Below the pieces are notes generated by a model, which saw only the letters and a list, made by a program, of their open reading frames with translations, made no database searches and was not told the origin of the DNA. Source: Anodontia alba (taxonomy: Eukaryota > Mollusca > Bivalvia > Lucinida > Lucinidae). Taken from it: a stretch of 64,000 bases of DNA. The DNA lies in contig OZ024828.1 of assembly GCA_964016985.1 (NCBI GenBank), forward strand, positions 86,382,308-86,446,307. The letters run 5' to 3'. How positions within the stretch are numbered: the first letter of the stretch is position 1; every line of letters starts with the position of its first letter. Position numbers and translations under genes: made by a program. This document shows positions 9,261-19,876 of the stretch, in pieces.

Positions 9261-12200
9261 TTTTAACTTCATAATACATTAACCTATAGATAATGTGCTA
9301 GAATTTGCAGAATAGGAGGGAGGTGCTCTCCTAATTCTAACACCAATAATATCTCACCACTTCTGGTTAAGACTCAGGAAACTCAAAGGAATCAGATACA
9401 TTCTAATTCTATATTTAATAGAAAGAATGGTCTAGATTCACAAAATAGCTTTAAGGTGTTATGATCTAACAACCTTATATATATTAGTAGACTCTAGAGG
9501 AAGCCAGTTCTTAAGTCTCAGAGACCTAACATCGGCCCCCCCTTCTTTTTTTCTTTTTGGGAAACAACAATTGGCTTCAAAAAGAAAAGGGAGTCATTGA
9601 GACATAACATAAATATTCCATCGCAAAGTAAGCTAGGAATATAGAAATATTTTGAAAACAAAATTTGTAAAACAAAAAGCCAAGACCATACACTGTAAGT
9701 AGTCTATGTAGGATCTTGAATAAATAAGGAAAAGTCTACTCGGTGGAGTTTCCTATAGATAACTGACATATGTAGATATTTTGGATAAAATTCTAGATAT
9801 GTGAAGCTATGTAATTGTAATAGTCTAAGCTATTAGAATTATAAACTAATTAAATTCTGTTAATTGGAGCGACAGGACAGTTTCCGATGAACAGACACAG
9901 ACTTAAAATAACCATAATGTGTAATTATTTCCCTTGATCAAATTAAAGAAGGGGAGATAATAAAAGTAGATGGAGTTAACTTAACTATAACTAAGTTATC
10001 CATCAGAAGAAAAAAGGTATAGACAAACATAATGGTTAAAACTATTGCTAGACTAATTGTATAACGAATTTTTAGTCAAGCAATAAAATAATACAGAGTT
10101 TGCATATAACTGCTGGGAAGAAAAAACAACTTAAACCATTGATAATTAGTTTTGTCATAGACATATAAAAGCGTTTGATGTCCTGACAAAAAAATAAAGA
10201 ATAAACTGTCAACATCATAACTAAAGAGTTTGACAGACAATAAAAGAGATAAGAATAAGGTTGATCGCAGCAAACTGTATGACGGTCATAGTTTGGCTAA
10301 ATCTTACCGTATTGATAAGATTAAGCAATAATAAATAAGCTGGATAGAATCTTTCTATACCAGAAGATTGCCATGAAAAGTACTCCTGAGTAAATAATCA
10401 TGGAAATCAAGAAATGTTAAAAATCCACTTTGATACGAATCAAAATGTTCATAAAAAGAGAAGGACTCAGAGAAAAAGTAATAGTGTGATAATCTCTGAA
10501 GAAAGATTATACAATAATACTGATTATTAATCTCAAAAAACACTTAATTTAAAAGTTAAGAGATAGTATTACTATTCTATACGCATATTTAAGAATAGTA
10601 AGAAAAATATTAATACTAAATAAAAATTATACTACTGAACAAAATTCCCGCTATAAATCATAGGTTAAGCGTAACTATTATTTAAGCAAGGAATTATTAA
10701 ACATATAACTCTCTATAAAATTACTGCCCAGAAATTTTATAGATAAACATTCAATCAAATTTTTAGAATTGAATATTAATAGAATAAAATCTATGTCTGC
10801 ATAATTGGTAATTCCTGAAATATCAAATTACGTACTCGCAAATGAGTTCAGGAAGAAAATACATATATATACTCTCGAGATCTATGTGTAAACCATAGAG
10901 AGTAATAATATTATTACCGCGATCCCTGACGGAAGGGTAAAAAAATGTATATGAAAGAGATAATAATTAATTTAACGTCATATAGGTTTAAGATAAAATT
11001 TGTTTAATCTTTAACCAATATGCAGCAACAGTGACTCGATATTCTGTATTCGTACGTAGAAAAGGAGTACTTAGTCATTAGAATTTTGAATGATTGAAAT
11101 AGAGATAATGGGATCTAAAAGGATGTATCTCCATGAACTGAATCGAAGGATAATATCCATTCTAAAAAACTAGGGCTTGTTTTAGACTTAGTTTAACAAG
11201 CGTAGAATTGAATTATTTTCAAGTATTCATGAAGTCGTTATGCTCTGAATACTGAGAAAAAAGTTAAAATATTGTTTAGGAAATAAAAAAGTGACTGTTC
11301 CACAATGTTAGCTAGATTTAAACCTGGAACGTAGCGAGAAGGTCAATCTAATTTAAAAGTAAGATGAGAAAGATAAATAATGAAGATAGATATATAAATA
11401 TCGGAATAATATATTATCTCCAACAATTATCAAATAATCTGAATGTTTAAAGGCATAAATACTACTCGAAAGTTTATTTACCGAATGTATAATCGGAGAA
11501 AACTTTCAGTATGTTCAAAAACGTATCACAAAAGTAAGATCTGACCAGGAACGTAGGTGCAGCACTTACTAAGTTGTGAAGTTAATATAAACATATTTTA
11601 TATTATAAATTGAAGCAGTGCATTTCAAAAACATCGACATCTTGAAATGACTTATTGTGTGGAAAAATAAATAAATATCCAGTTTCGGAAAGATATTTAT
11701 CTATATATATAGACCATTTTTGATGCGGACTGGAAATCAAGATATTAATCTTTGCATTATTCGCAAACTGAACTTGAACTCTTAGCGAGAATTACTATGA
11801 TCCCTTTAACGAATGTAAACATAAAGGAGGGGTAAAGAGATAATTAAGAGTGTCTTAATTCTTTACCGGCTCGTAATTAAGGATGTTTTCCCTTTTGTCT
11901 AAGCCTAGACTATAGATTGATTAATATAATTATAATAATATCTGCTATTATGAGGTAAACTCTCGTTAATTAACCTCTAAGCATATATCAAAAATATATA
12001 TCAACATAATCTAGAGCTTCGGTAAGTTTAGAGGAAGGAAATGATTGACTTTGGCAGTTTCTGAATAGTTACAAAGTCAATAAAACAAAATATCAAAAGG
12101 AAAGTATTGTATATAAAATCTAATTTAGGCAATAATAATCTGTCACGTACTGAATAATTAATGCCTTTACTAAATATGTATCCATTGTCAATACCAAAGT

Positions 12201-13256
12201 GCAAGAAAATTTTGATTGACATGGACTCTAGTTATAAATAAAATATTAGAGGTATAGAGCTAGTCGAAGCAAAACTATTCCTCAATAAGATAAAGTAGAC
12301 CTATAATATACGAGGATTAATTGGGTCTAGAATTATAATCATAATAAAATTATTATTCCAATATGAAGAATCTTCAGCGTAATAGATTCTTACTGAGGCA
12401 AAAATATCTGGTATATTGCTATCGTAGTCTTAAATGATCCAGAAGAAAAAATAAAACAGGCAAAGTAAAGAACGTATCGAATTATATCTATGCCTAAATA
12501 TAAGATTTATTTCTTATTTATTATTTTATAGCAGAGTTTAGACAGAGCACGACTGACCTAGACTCTTATATAATCAATCAAAAGATAGTATAAAATAGAA
12601 TAATAGCTTATCGGATCAACTATTTTCCATGTAGAAAAGGCAAAAGGAAAATATGTACCTCAACTAGAATTTTAAATCGTAGTAATCTAGAGAGGTAGTG
12701 AATAAATAAATAAACTGTTAATATATTTATCTGGTTGGTGTAAATTTCCGATACCTTAAGAATGAAAAATTAATAGAAAGTAGAAAAGATCGATTGCTAC
12801 TTTCTTGTCAATTTACTCCTTAGATTACATGTTGATTACATATCGGAGCATGTAGAAGAAAAACAGGGGAGGAAAGAAGAAAAATTTTTATATTTCGTGT
12901 ATATTTTTCTTCTTATAAATAACGATAGTTTTATAGTTCACCTTTGCCCTAGAGCCGAATAAGGTGAATATGTAAGAAGTTAATCTCTTTGTAGCGAATA
13001 AAACGAGATATAATTATAGCTGGAAGTATCTTCTACACTTAGTGAATGAATTGCGAATTTGATCGTAACCGATAATTCTTAATTCATTTTCAATAATAAA
13101 TATATATATAGAATTTAAGTCAAGTTCAAAAGTAACTGGACAGAATTCAACAATATAAATGGCTACTAGGTATTAGAACCCATCGCTGTCATTCAATAAC
13201 CTATAATCCAAGACTATACATGTCTATAGTGGTTATATATGAATATATGTTGAGCC

Positions 13257-14100
13257 TGGAACACACTAGTAATCCGACACAAAGTCTACGAAACTACTGC
13301 CCGGTGGAATTTCGTTAGAATGACCTGGCACTACTCTACGAAGTGCCTCCCGATGAAATTTTCGTTAGAGCCGGAATTTAAACGCTGTCTAGCGAATTAA
13401 AGAGATAAAACATCATTTGAATGACCTGGCACTAGTCTACGAACTGCTGCCCGGTAAGAATTTTGTTATAGTCGGAAGTTTAACTCTTTCTAGCGGATAA
13501 AAGAGATAAAACATAAGTTAATTTAAAATATTAATGGAATTACACACCTATAATAAGTCAATGGAATATTAAAAATTCTAGTCTGATTTGGGAAAGACTG
13601 TACAGAATTTTTTGTATAAAAAGTTATTATGTATTTCACTTAATAACCTATATCCATTGACTTAAACGTGAATGGAGCTCTATGAACGATAATAGACTGT
13701 TCGGGAATTAGTAATCATTATTTTGACACTAGTTACCCGACACAATGACCGGACACTAATATTCGTAACTGTTGCCCGGTAAAGTTACAAGAAATTTGAC
13801 AAATTGATCGGATAGTAGTATTCGTAACTCTAGTCCGATGAAAAAGGGAGATTATATATGAAAACTGAGCGGGCACAAGTATTCGAAACTTTTCCCGAAG
13901 ATAATTAATTATAAGGCAAAAATTGACCAGACACTTTCTGTAAAAGTTTGTCTGGTGAAAAATCAGAAATAATATAATAATATGACCGGTTATAAGTATC
14001 AGAAATATTACTGATACTTTGCCCAGTGAAAAATTTTTTTAATAATTAGACATAATGACCGGAAGTTAGTATACGTGACTATTTTGTCCGGTGAAATATG
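13257..14100 (+). repeat. Array of CCGG-armed hairpin repeats (copy 2)
   Basis: Roughly ten to twelve units of the GACCGG...TATTCGTAACT...GCCCGGTGAA type, extending further left than copy 1 because the window does not cut it. Examples start near 13275, 13321, 13418, 13746, 13806, 13866, 13924, 13983 and 14057. Only ACCGG/CCGGT arms and the TACGAACT or TTCGTAACT loop are well kept. Most units are about 55-65 bp from start to start. Confidence 0.75.
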
Positions 14101-14139
14101 TCAGAAACTAAGTCTTTCCAGAAAATAATTAAATTATTG

Positions 14140-14380
14140 ACTGGAGACTAGTTGACTGGTGACTGGTGACTGGGTGACTGGTGACTGGTGACTGGGTGAC
14201 TGGTGACTGGTGACTGGGTGACTGGTGACTGGTGACTGGTGCCTGGTTGACTGGCACCTGGATGACTGGTGACTGGTGCCTGGTTGACTGGCACCTGATT
14301 GACTGGTGACTGGTGAAGCTGATTGACTGGAGCCTGGGTGACTGGTGACTGGTGACTGGTGACTGGTGGACTTAGACTTT
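14140..14380 (+). repeat. GACTGGT minisatellite (copy 2)
   Basis: Same tract as 745-1006 with a different number and order of GACTGGT, GACTGGGT and GCCTGGT units. Confidence 0.9.
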
Positions 14381-15066
14381 ATAGGATACTAAGTACCCAA
14401 AGATGCCACCCTGATGGGTCTTACCCCGGCAGTATAGCCATATGGGGTGGGGCTCCCATCAGTAAAGAATTGTCTTATAACCCATCAAGGGTTGACAAGT
14501 TCTTTACAATCAGCTTCTCCACCATGAGAATCTTTAGCCAACTGAAGATCTCTGCAAACAAAAGTCCAGGAAAAAAACATATCGTAATTGCTGAATAACC
14601 TGGAACGAAAAGAACAAAAATATTCTGCATATATAAACACGACTATCGAACCGATCGCGCACGAGCGTTGTGCCGAAAAGCGAGAGTCGCCAAAACGCAT
14701 GTGGAAAAAGACCAGTCAAAAATACATGAAATCGAAAATTGAAAATTTTAAATAATAACACAGAAAGTGAAAGGAGTGATAAATAAACAAAAGAAACACA
14801 AGGATACATAAATTTATCCGTGAGGAAAGAAATAATCCAAATTTCTATCACAGGTAAATAATCCTTGTTGAATTTCTTTGTCCACAGAACAGAAACTGAC
14901 ACGTGGTCAATTGAGCGGGAAGAGTTACGTCACACAGGTAACTGCCTAAGGGACCTTCTGGTTTAAGACTTTAATTAACGACTGAAAGGTCGTTTTTTCT
15001 GTGGAAGGTGTGAAAACAGAATAGAATAGCACATTATCTATAGGTTAATGTATTATGAAGTTAAAA

Positions 15067-15664
15067 CATATGCTGTGGTACCTACAACATGTGTTTTTTT
15101 TTGTGGAGAAATAAGAACATAGCCAAAGGGCAATGATCGCTCACCTGAGTACTCATACCTACATTCATATTTAAACTACAATTCTTCTTGAACAAGAGCT
15201 TCGCAAGCGGCGCATTTTCGCCCGTTTGCTGAGACAGTGGTGCCAACATTTTTAAAGGAATTGTAACCAATGTACACTATATGTATGGCTAAAAGATGGA
15301 CAGCCAGACAAACACTAATAGCAACAATGATTACACCTATATTAAAACAATTAACATATTAAATACTGTTAGTATAAATAAATAAAAAAAAAAAAGCTTC
15401 CAGGATGAAATGACACAGATGTTCAGAAATGCAGAAGTCAAACAAGGGAAATAATTTATAAACTAAGTATACTAGAGTTACCATTCTTGGTCCTTATGTA
15501 TTCCCCTTGGCAATATACACACCACCATTAAGTTTCATTAAAATATCTAAAATGGTTGAGGAATTAGAGAAGTGTTAAAATATTTAAAATGGTTGAGGAA
15601 ATAGAGAAGGAAAAGAAAATTCAGTTATACAGCAAATAATTCAGGACATAAGTAAGCCAGAGTT
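15067..15664. repeat. Duplicated segment, sister 1, right part
   Basis: From CATATGCTGTGGTACCTACA to AAGCCAGAGTTG this matches 15983-16585 with only a few substitutions and a poly-A length change. It carries TCGCTCACCTGAGTACTC, resembling the 5' subterminal end of tandem-core elements, and a poly-A stretch near 15385. The minus-strand frames 15082-15270 and 15889-16185 are the same sequence twice and look non-coding. Confidence 0.85.
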
Positions 15665-15811
15665 GGATTTCGGATCAGAATGATTTTAGCTATTTTTTCA
15701 TCCCTATGCTTCCTACCAAGTTTCGAGTCAATTGTCCTTTCAGTTCAGGAGTAAAAGGAAAACAAGAGGCCCACGGGCCACGGGTCGCTTACCCAGATAC
15801 ATGGCCCCTGT
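15665..15811. repeat. Linker copied from a nested-insertion junction at 19.79-19.91 kb
   Basis: From TTTCGGATCAG through TTTCAGTTCAGGAGTAAAAG to ACGGGCCACGGGTCGCT it matches 19785-19908, which spans the join between an outer tandem array and the 5' end of the inserted element at 19877. It then passes into ACCCAGATACATGGCCCC and the second sister segment. The junction sequence has therefore been copied between two sites about 4 kb apart. Confidence 0.7.
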
Positions 15812-16585
15812 ATTGCTCAGATACATGGCCCCTGATTTGCCCAGAGACTGTTAAAGATTAACATGTGATGCCTACAGGAGGGTAATAGTTACAATTTATC
15901 AGTTCTCCAGATGCATCGGTCCACATAAGGCACTTTTTTTCTACAAAAAAGTATTGATATTTTCCTTATATCTCCATGAAAACATATGCTGTGGTACCTA
16001 CAACATGTGTTTTTTTTGTGGAGAAATAAGAACATAGCCAAAGGGCAATGATCGCTCACCTGAGTACTCATACCTACATTCATATTTAAACTACAATTCT
16101 TCTTGAACAAGAGCTTCGCAAGCAGCGCATTTTCGCCCGTTTGCTGAGACAGTGGTGCCAACATTTTTAAAGGAATTGTAACCAATGTACACTATATGTA
16201 TGGCTAAAAGATGGACAGCCAGACAAACACTAATAGCAACAATGATTACACCTATATTAAAACAATTAACATATTAAATACTGTTAGTATAAATAAATAA
16301 AAAAAAAAAAAAGCTTCCAGGATGAAATGACACAGATGTTCAGAAATGCAGAAGTCAAACAAGGGAAATAATTTATAAACTAAGTATACTAGAGTTACCA
16401 TTCTTGGTCCTTATATATTCCCCTTGGCAATATACACACCACCATTAAGTTTCATTAAAATATCTAAAATGGTTGAGGAATTAGAGAAGTGTTAAAATAT
16501 TTAAAATGGTTGAGGAAATAGAGAAGGAAAAGAAAATTCAGTTATACGGCAAATAATTCAGGACATAAGTAAGCCAGAGTTGTGG
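15812..16585. repeat. Duplicated segment, sister 2, with preserved empty site
   Basis: Collinear with 8764-8939 plus 15067-15664. At 15971-15990 it reads TCTCCATGAAAACATATGCT without interruption, so it lacks the 6.1-kb insertion. About 0.77 kb long and nearly identical to sister 1. Confidence 0.85.
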
Positions 16586-17032
16586 TTCTTGCTCATTAGA
16601 TATTGTCTCATTATTATATACAAAATTTCATTAAGATATTTCAAAGGGTTATGGCATTATGGATTGAATGAGAATAGCCTAAACAATTAATTTGAGTATG
16701 GGTAGTTATGGAATATTAATAAATAGCTCCGACCACTGGTAACTAGAAAGGAGGAGCAATCATTCTTGTATGCAACACGTCGTCCTGACCTAATACACAT
16801 TCCTATAAAGTTGCATGAAAATATCCCTAACCGTAAGTGAGTTATGGCGCATACAAGAATGTTTGAAAAAAATTAATCAAACATTCTGCGGCATCTGATC
16901 TGGGTCTGCACTGTTTGCCAATTGTCCATTTGGGGTCTCCAGACTAAAACTGGTTAATTCATAGCTCCAGATAAGATAATAATTGTGGCAACAATTTTGG
17001 ATAATAAATTTAATTTTAATTAAGATAAGAAG
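16586..17032 (-). other. CaMKI intron with a P3-type MITE remnant
   Basis: Mostly unexplained AT-rich intron. At 16880-16957, TGCGGCATCTGATCTGGGTC, TGCACTGTTTGCCAATTGTC and GGGGTCTCCAGACTAAAAC match one arm of family P3. Nothing coding seen. Confidence 0.5.
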
Positions 17033-17248
17033 TTAACTCTTTGCATGCTGGGTAATTTTGCATACTTTTTTGTGGTGTGTGGATTTTCTAAACAAAAATT
17101 TAACTTTCTCGAAAATATCTTTCAGGGATACCATCAGCGTGTCAAACAGTTTGGATTTAGATCAGGCCAGATGTTTTGTCAGGCCAGATCTGGGGCCAAA
17201 CTGTTTGCAAAGGTTATCAGCAGACGACAAAAGTGGGGAAAGAGTTAA
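17033..17248. mobile_element. TTAA-flanked MITE with CTCTTTGCATGC end
   Basis: TTAA at 17033-17036 and 17245-17248, with CTCTTTGCATGCTGGG at the left and GTGGGGAAAGAG at the right. Core carries an inverted pair around CAAACAGTTTGGATTTAGAT and GATCTGGGGCCAAACTGTTT. Plus-strand frames 17045-17248 and 17058-17378 lie in it and are not supported as genes. Confidence 0.65.
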
Positions 17249-17455
17249 AGTATCTGAATATTTATCAGTAAATATGGTACCGGCAAAAATTGCCTCACTG
17301 ATGAGCACCCAAAAAGGTATGTTTCAGACCAAAAATAACATAACATTTCTTCTTAATAATCTCTTGATCTTGAGCTAAGCCCATTAGCGAGTGAGTGATT
17401 ATTTAGCAACTTGTGTAACTGTGACAAACTACATATATTACAGTTTTTTTTTCTA

Positions 17456-17602
<147 letters not shown>

Positions 17603-17697
17603 TTAATGGTACAATTAAACAAGAAACAGAAATGGCTGGTAACAGTTATAATGAAATAAAGGAGAGTTATGACTGACTGACTGTCTGCGAAATCAAT

Positions 17698-17937
17698 CCT
17701 TATAGCACCAATCACAACTGCAGCAGATGACATTTTAAACATATTCAAAATATTTTTTTTTCTACTTTATTTTTTTTTACAGGATATAAGTCTTCAAATT
17801 TCATGTGAATTGTCAGCCAAGAAACAATTCACATGAAATGTAAAGACTTATTTTCTATGAAAATATATATATATATATATAAAAATAATAATAAAATGTC
17901 ATGTGCAACAAATTTTGTTTGGTGCTTTAAGAGTTAA
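17698..17937. mobile_element. P2-ended MITE with CATGTGAATTGTC core
   Basis: Ends resemble P2 (TAGCACCAATCACAACTGCA; GGTGCTTTAAGAGTTAA) with TTAA at the right end. The core is CATGTGAATTGTC / GACAATTCACATG, not the GACCCAGATCAG core of 7617-7862. A TA-dinucleotide run lies at about 17865-17881. Confidence 0.65.
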
Positions 17938-18125
17938 CCTTTATCTAATTGGTGATATTTTTCATACTTTTCCCAGGAAACAAGACTAGACAGTTCATGC
18001 TATTGTCCCCATTGGAGACAATTTGCATGAAATTTCATATCCTGTTTCCTGGGAAAAAATAAGAAACATATTTCAAAATGTTGTCTGCTGAAAATTTTAC
18101 CCAGAGTGCTTAGCATTAAGGCCCA
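17938..18125. mobile_element. Palindromic MITE, family P4
   Basis: Core AACAAGACTAGACAGTTCAT with its inverse around TTGTCTCCAATGG, flanked by TTTTCCCAGGAAAC / GTTTCCTGGGAAAA, then TGTTGTCTGCTGAAAATTTT and ACCCAGAGTGCTTAGCATTAA. Matches many other copies in the window. Confidence 0.7.
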
Positions 18126-18254
18126 TTCTGCAGTTACAAAATGATTATCTCTTATTTCAAACATTTAACTGTAAATTAATAAATAAATTGTATTTCTACA
18201 TTATTTCAGGTTAACAATCTTTTTGCATGTTTATGAGAGAAAGACATCATAATA

Positions 18255-18610
18255 GAGCTTTGCATGCTGGGTAAAGATTTCAGCAGACAACATTTTGAAA
18301 TATTTTTTCTTATTTTTCCCAGAAAACAGGAATCAACATTTCATACAAATTGTCTTCTTAGCAGACAATTTGCATGAAATGTCAAATCCTATTTTCTGGG
18401 AAAAATAAGATCAATACTTTGGGCTGGAAACAATGCCTAAATTGGAGTTATGTTATTTTTTCTTATTTCTGCACCAAAATGTGCAAATTGTGCAAGGTGC
18501 TTCTGATGAATACTCCATCATGTCAAAGCCTATTTTCTTGGAACAATAAGAAGAATTATGATCAATTTGTTGTCTGCTGAATCTGCCCAATTTAGGCTTA
18601 CTTTTCTGCA
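18255..18610. mobile_element. Palindromic MITE, family P4, possibly two overlapping copies
   Basis: GCTTTGCATGCTGGGTAAAG, TTTCAGCAGACAACATTTTG and a core AATTTGCATGAAATGTCAAA with its inverse. A second, weaker arm follows to 18600 (CATCATGTCAAAGCCTATTT; TTGTCTGCTGAATCTGCCC). Confidence 0.65.
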
Positions 18611-18714
18611 GAAGTATAGTATGAACCCTATTATTGAAAACACATGATTATCCAATGTGCTTATATACACCTTTGTTTCATGAATAATAAGGCATTACTA
18701 TCATTCAAACAATT

Positions 18715-18927
18715 TTAACCCTTGTCATGCTGAATAAATTAAGATGCCACGCCCACTTCTAATTTCCAGCCAATTAGATTATTTGATCCAGGTTTTTGAT
18801 AGAAATTCACATATTTAATGACAAACTGTGCAGATCCAGATCAGTTGGCTTCTTTAGAAGCCAACTGATCTGGATCTACACTGTTTGCTGAGACAGGGCA
18901 TGTCGTGTTCAGCAAGAGAAGGGTTAA
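18715..18927 (+). mobile_element. TTAA-flanked MITE, family P1
   Basis: TTAA at 18715-18718 and 18924-18927; ends CCCTTGTCATGCTGAATAAA and AGCAAGAGAAGGG. Contains CCAATTAGATTATTTGATCC and the core palindrome GATCCAGATCAGTTGGCTTC. Well-preserved copy. Confidence 0.8.
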
Positions 18928-19876
18928 AACAGAAACTTAAGCAGACTATCAAACTGATAAACAAGCTCTTAATCTTTTAACCTACTGTCCTTTTGACATC
19001 ACTCAGAAAGATGTTTTGTGTGTGGCATTTTCTTTAAAATGAAAATATTTCTTTCTGATTGACCAGATCTTATCAGACACCATAATTATGGATTTTTCTG
19101 TTTCTGTGTTTTAATCTCAAATATTTATCCTAAATTGAATTCACTGCCAAAAATTGTTTAGATCTATATATTGCATATTCTATAGTAAATATTTTTTTGC
19201 CTCTCTTTGATCAGCTGATTTTCAATTATTTTCCTCATGCTTTTTACAAGAGGGCCAAGATGGCCCTGTTTCCTCACCTGATGACCAGACAAGTCTGAGT
19301 CAATTGGCCTTTCATTCAAGAGAAGAAGTTCAATATTGATTTTCAAGATGGCAGCCATCTTGGATTTCCAATCAGAACGATTTTAGCTACTTTTGATCTA
19401 CAAGTCACCTGGATACTTCCAATGAAGTTTGAGTCAATTGCCCTTTTGAGTTCAAAATAGACTTTCAAAATGGCTGCTAGGGAAACCATCTTGGATTTCC
19501 AATCAAAATAATTTTAGTTATTTTTTATCTACAAGTCACCCCAATACTTCCTATCAAATTCTGAGTCAATGGAACTTTCTATTTAGGAGAAGAAGTTCAA
19601 AACAGATTTTCAAGATGATAACTGTGGCAGCCAACTTGTATTTCCCATCTGAACAATTTTAGCTATTTTTGATCTACTAGTCACCTCAATGATTCTTACC
19701 AAGTTTCAAGTCAACTGGCCTTTCGGTTAAGGAGAAGAAGTGAAAATAGATTTTCAAGATGGCTGCCATGGTGGCCATCTTGGATTTCGGATCAGTGATT
19801 TTAGCTATTTTTTCATCCCTATGCTTCCTACCAAGTTTCGAGTCAATTGTCCTTTCAGTTCAGGAGTAAAAGGAAA

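Larger units (their letters stand above)
9265..15062 (+). mobile_element. Large non-coding TIR element, copy 2 (element B)
   Basis: Inverted ends of about 36-40 bp: AACTTCATAATACATTAACC, then TATAGATAATGTGCTA, inside TTTT (9261-9264) and AAAA (15063-15066), which may themselves be part of the TIR. About 5.8 kb, strongly AT-rich, with no open frame above about 120 codons and no recognisable domain. Notable parts are the hairpin array 13257-14100, the GACTGGT minisatellite, and a subterminal region with ACCTTCTGGTTTAAGAC. It lies with element A between bases that are adjacent in the duplicate at 15979-15982. The near-identity to copy 1 argues for recent activity; the enzyme must come from elsewhere. 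Confidence 0.85.

Noticed and set aside
13257..14100. CRISPR-like array
   Set aside because: Regular spacing and short palindromes look superficially similar, but units are degenerate, spacers are AT-rich and similar to one another, and the DNA is clearly eukaryotic.
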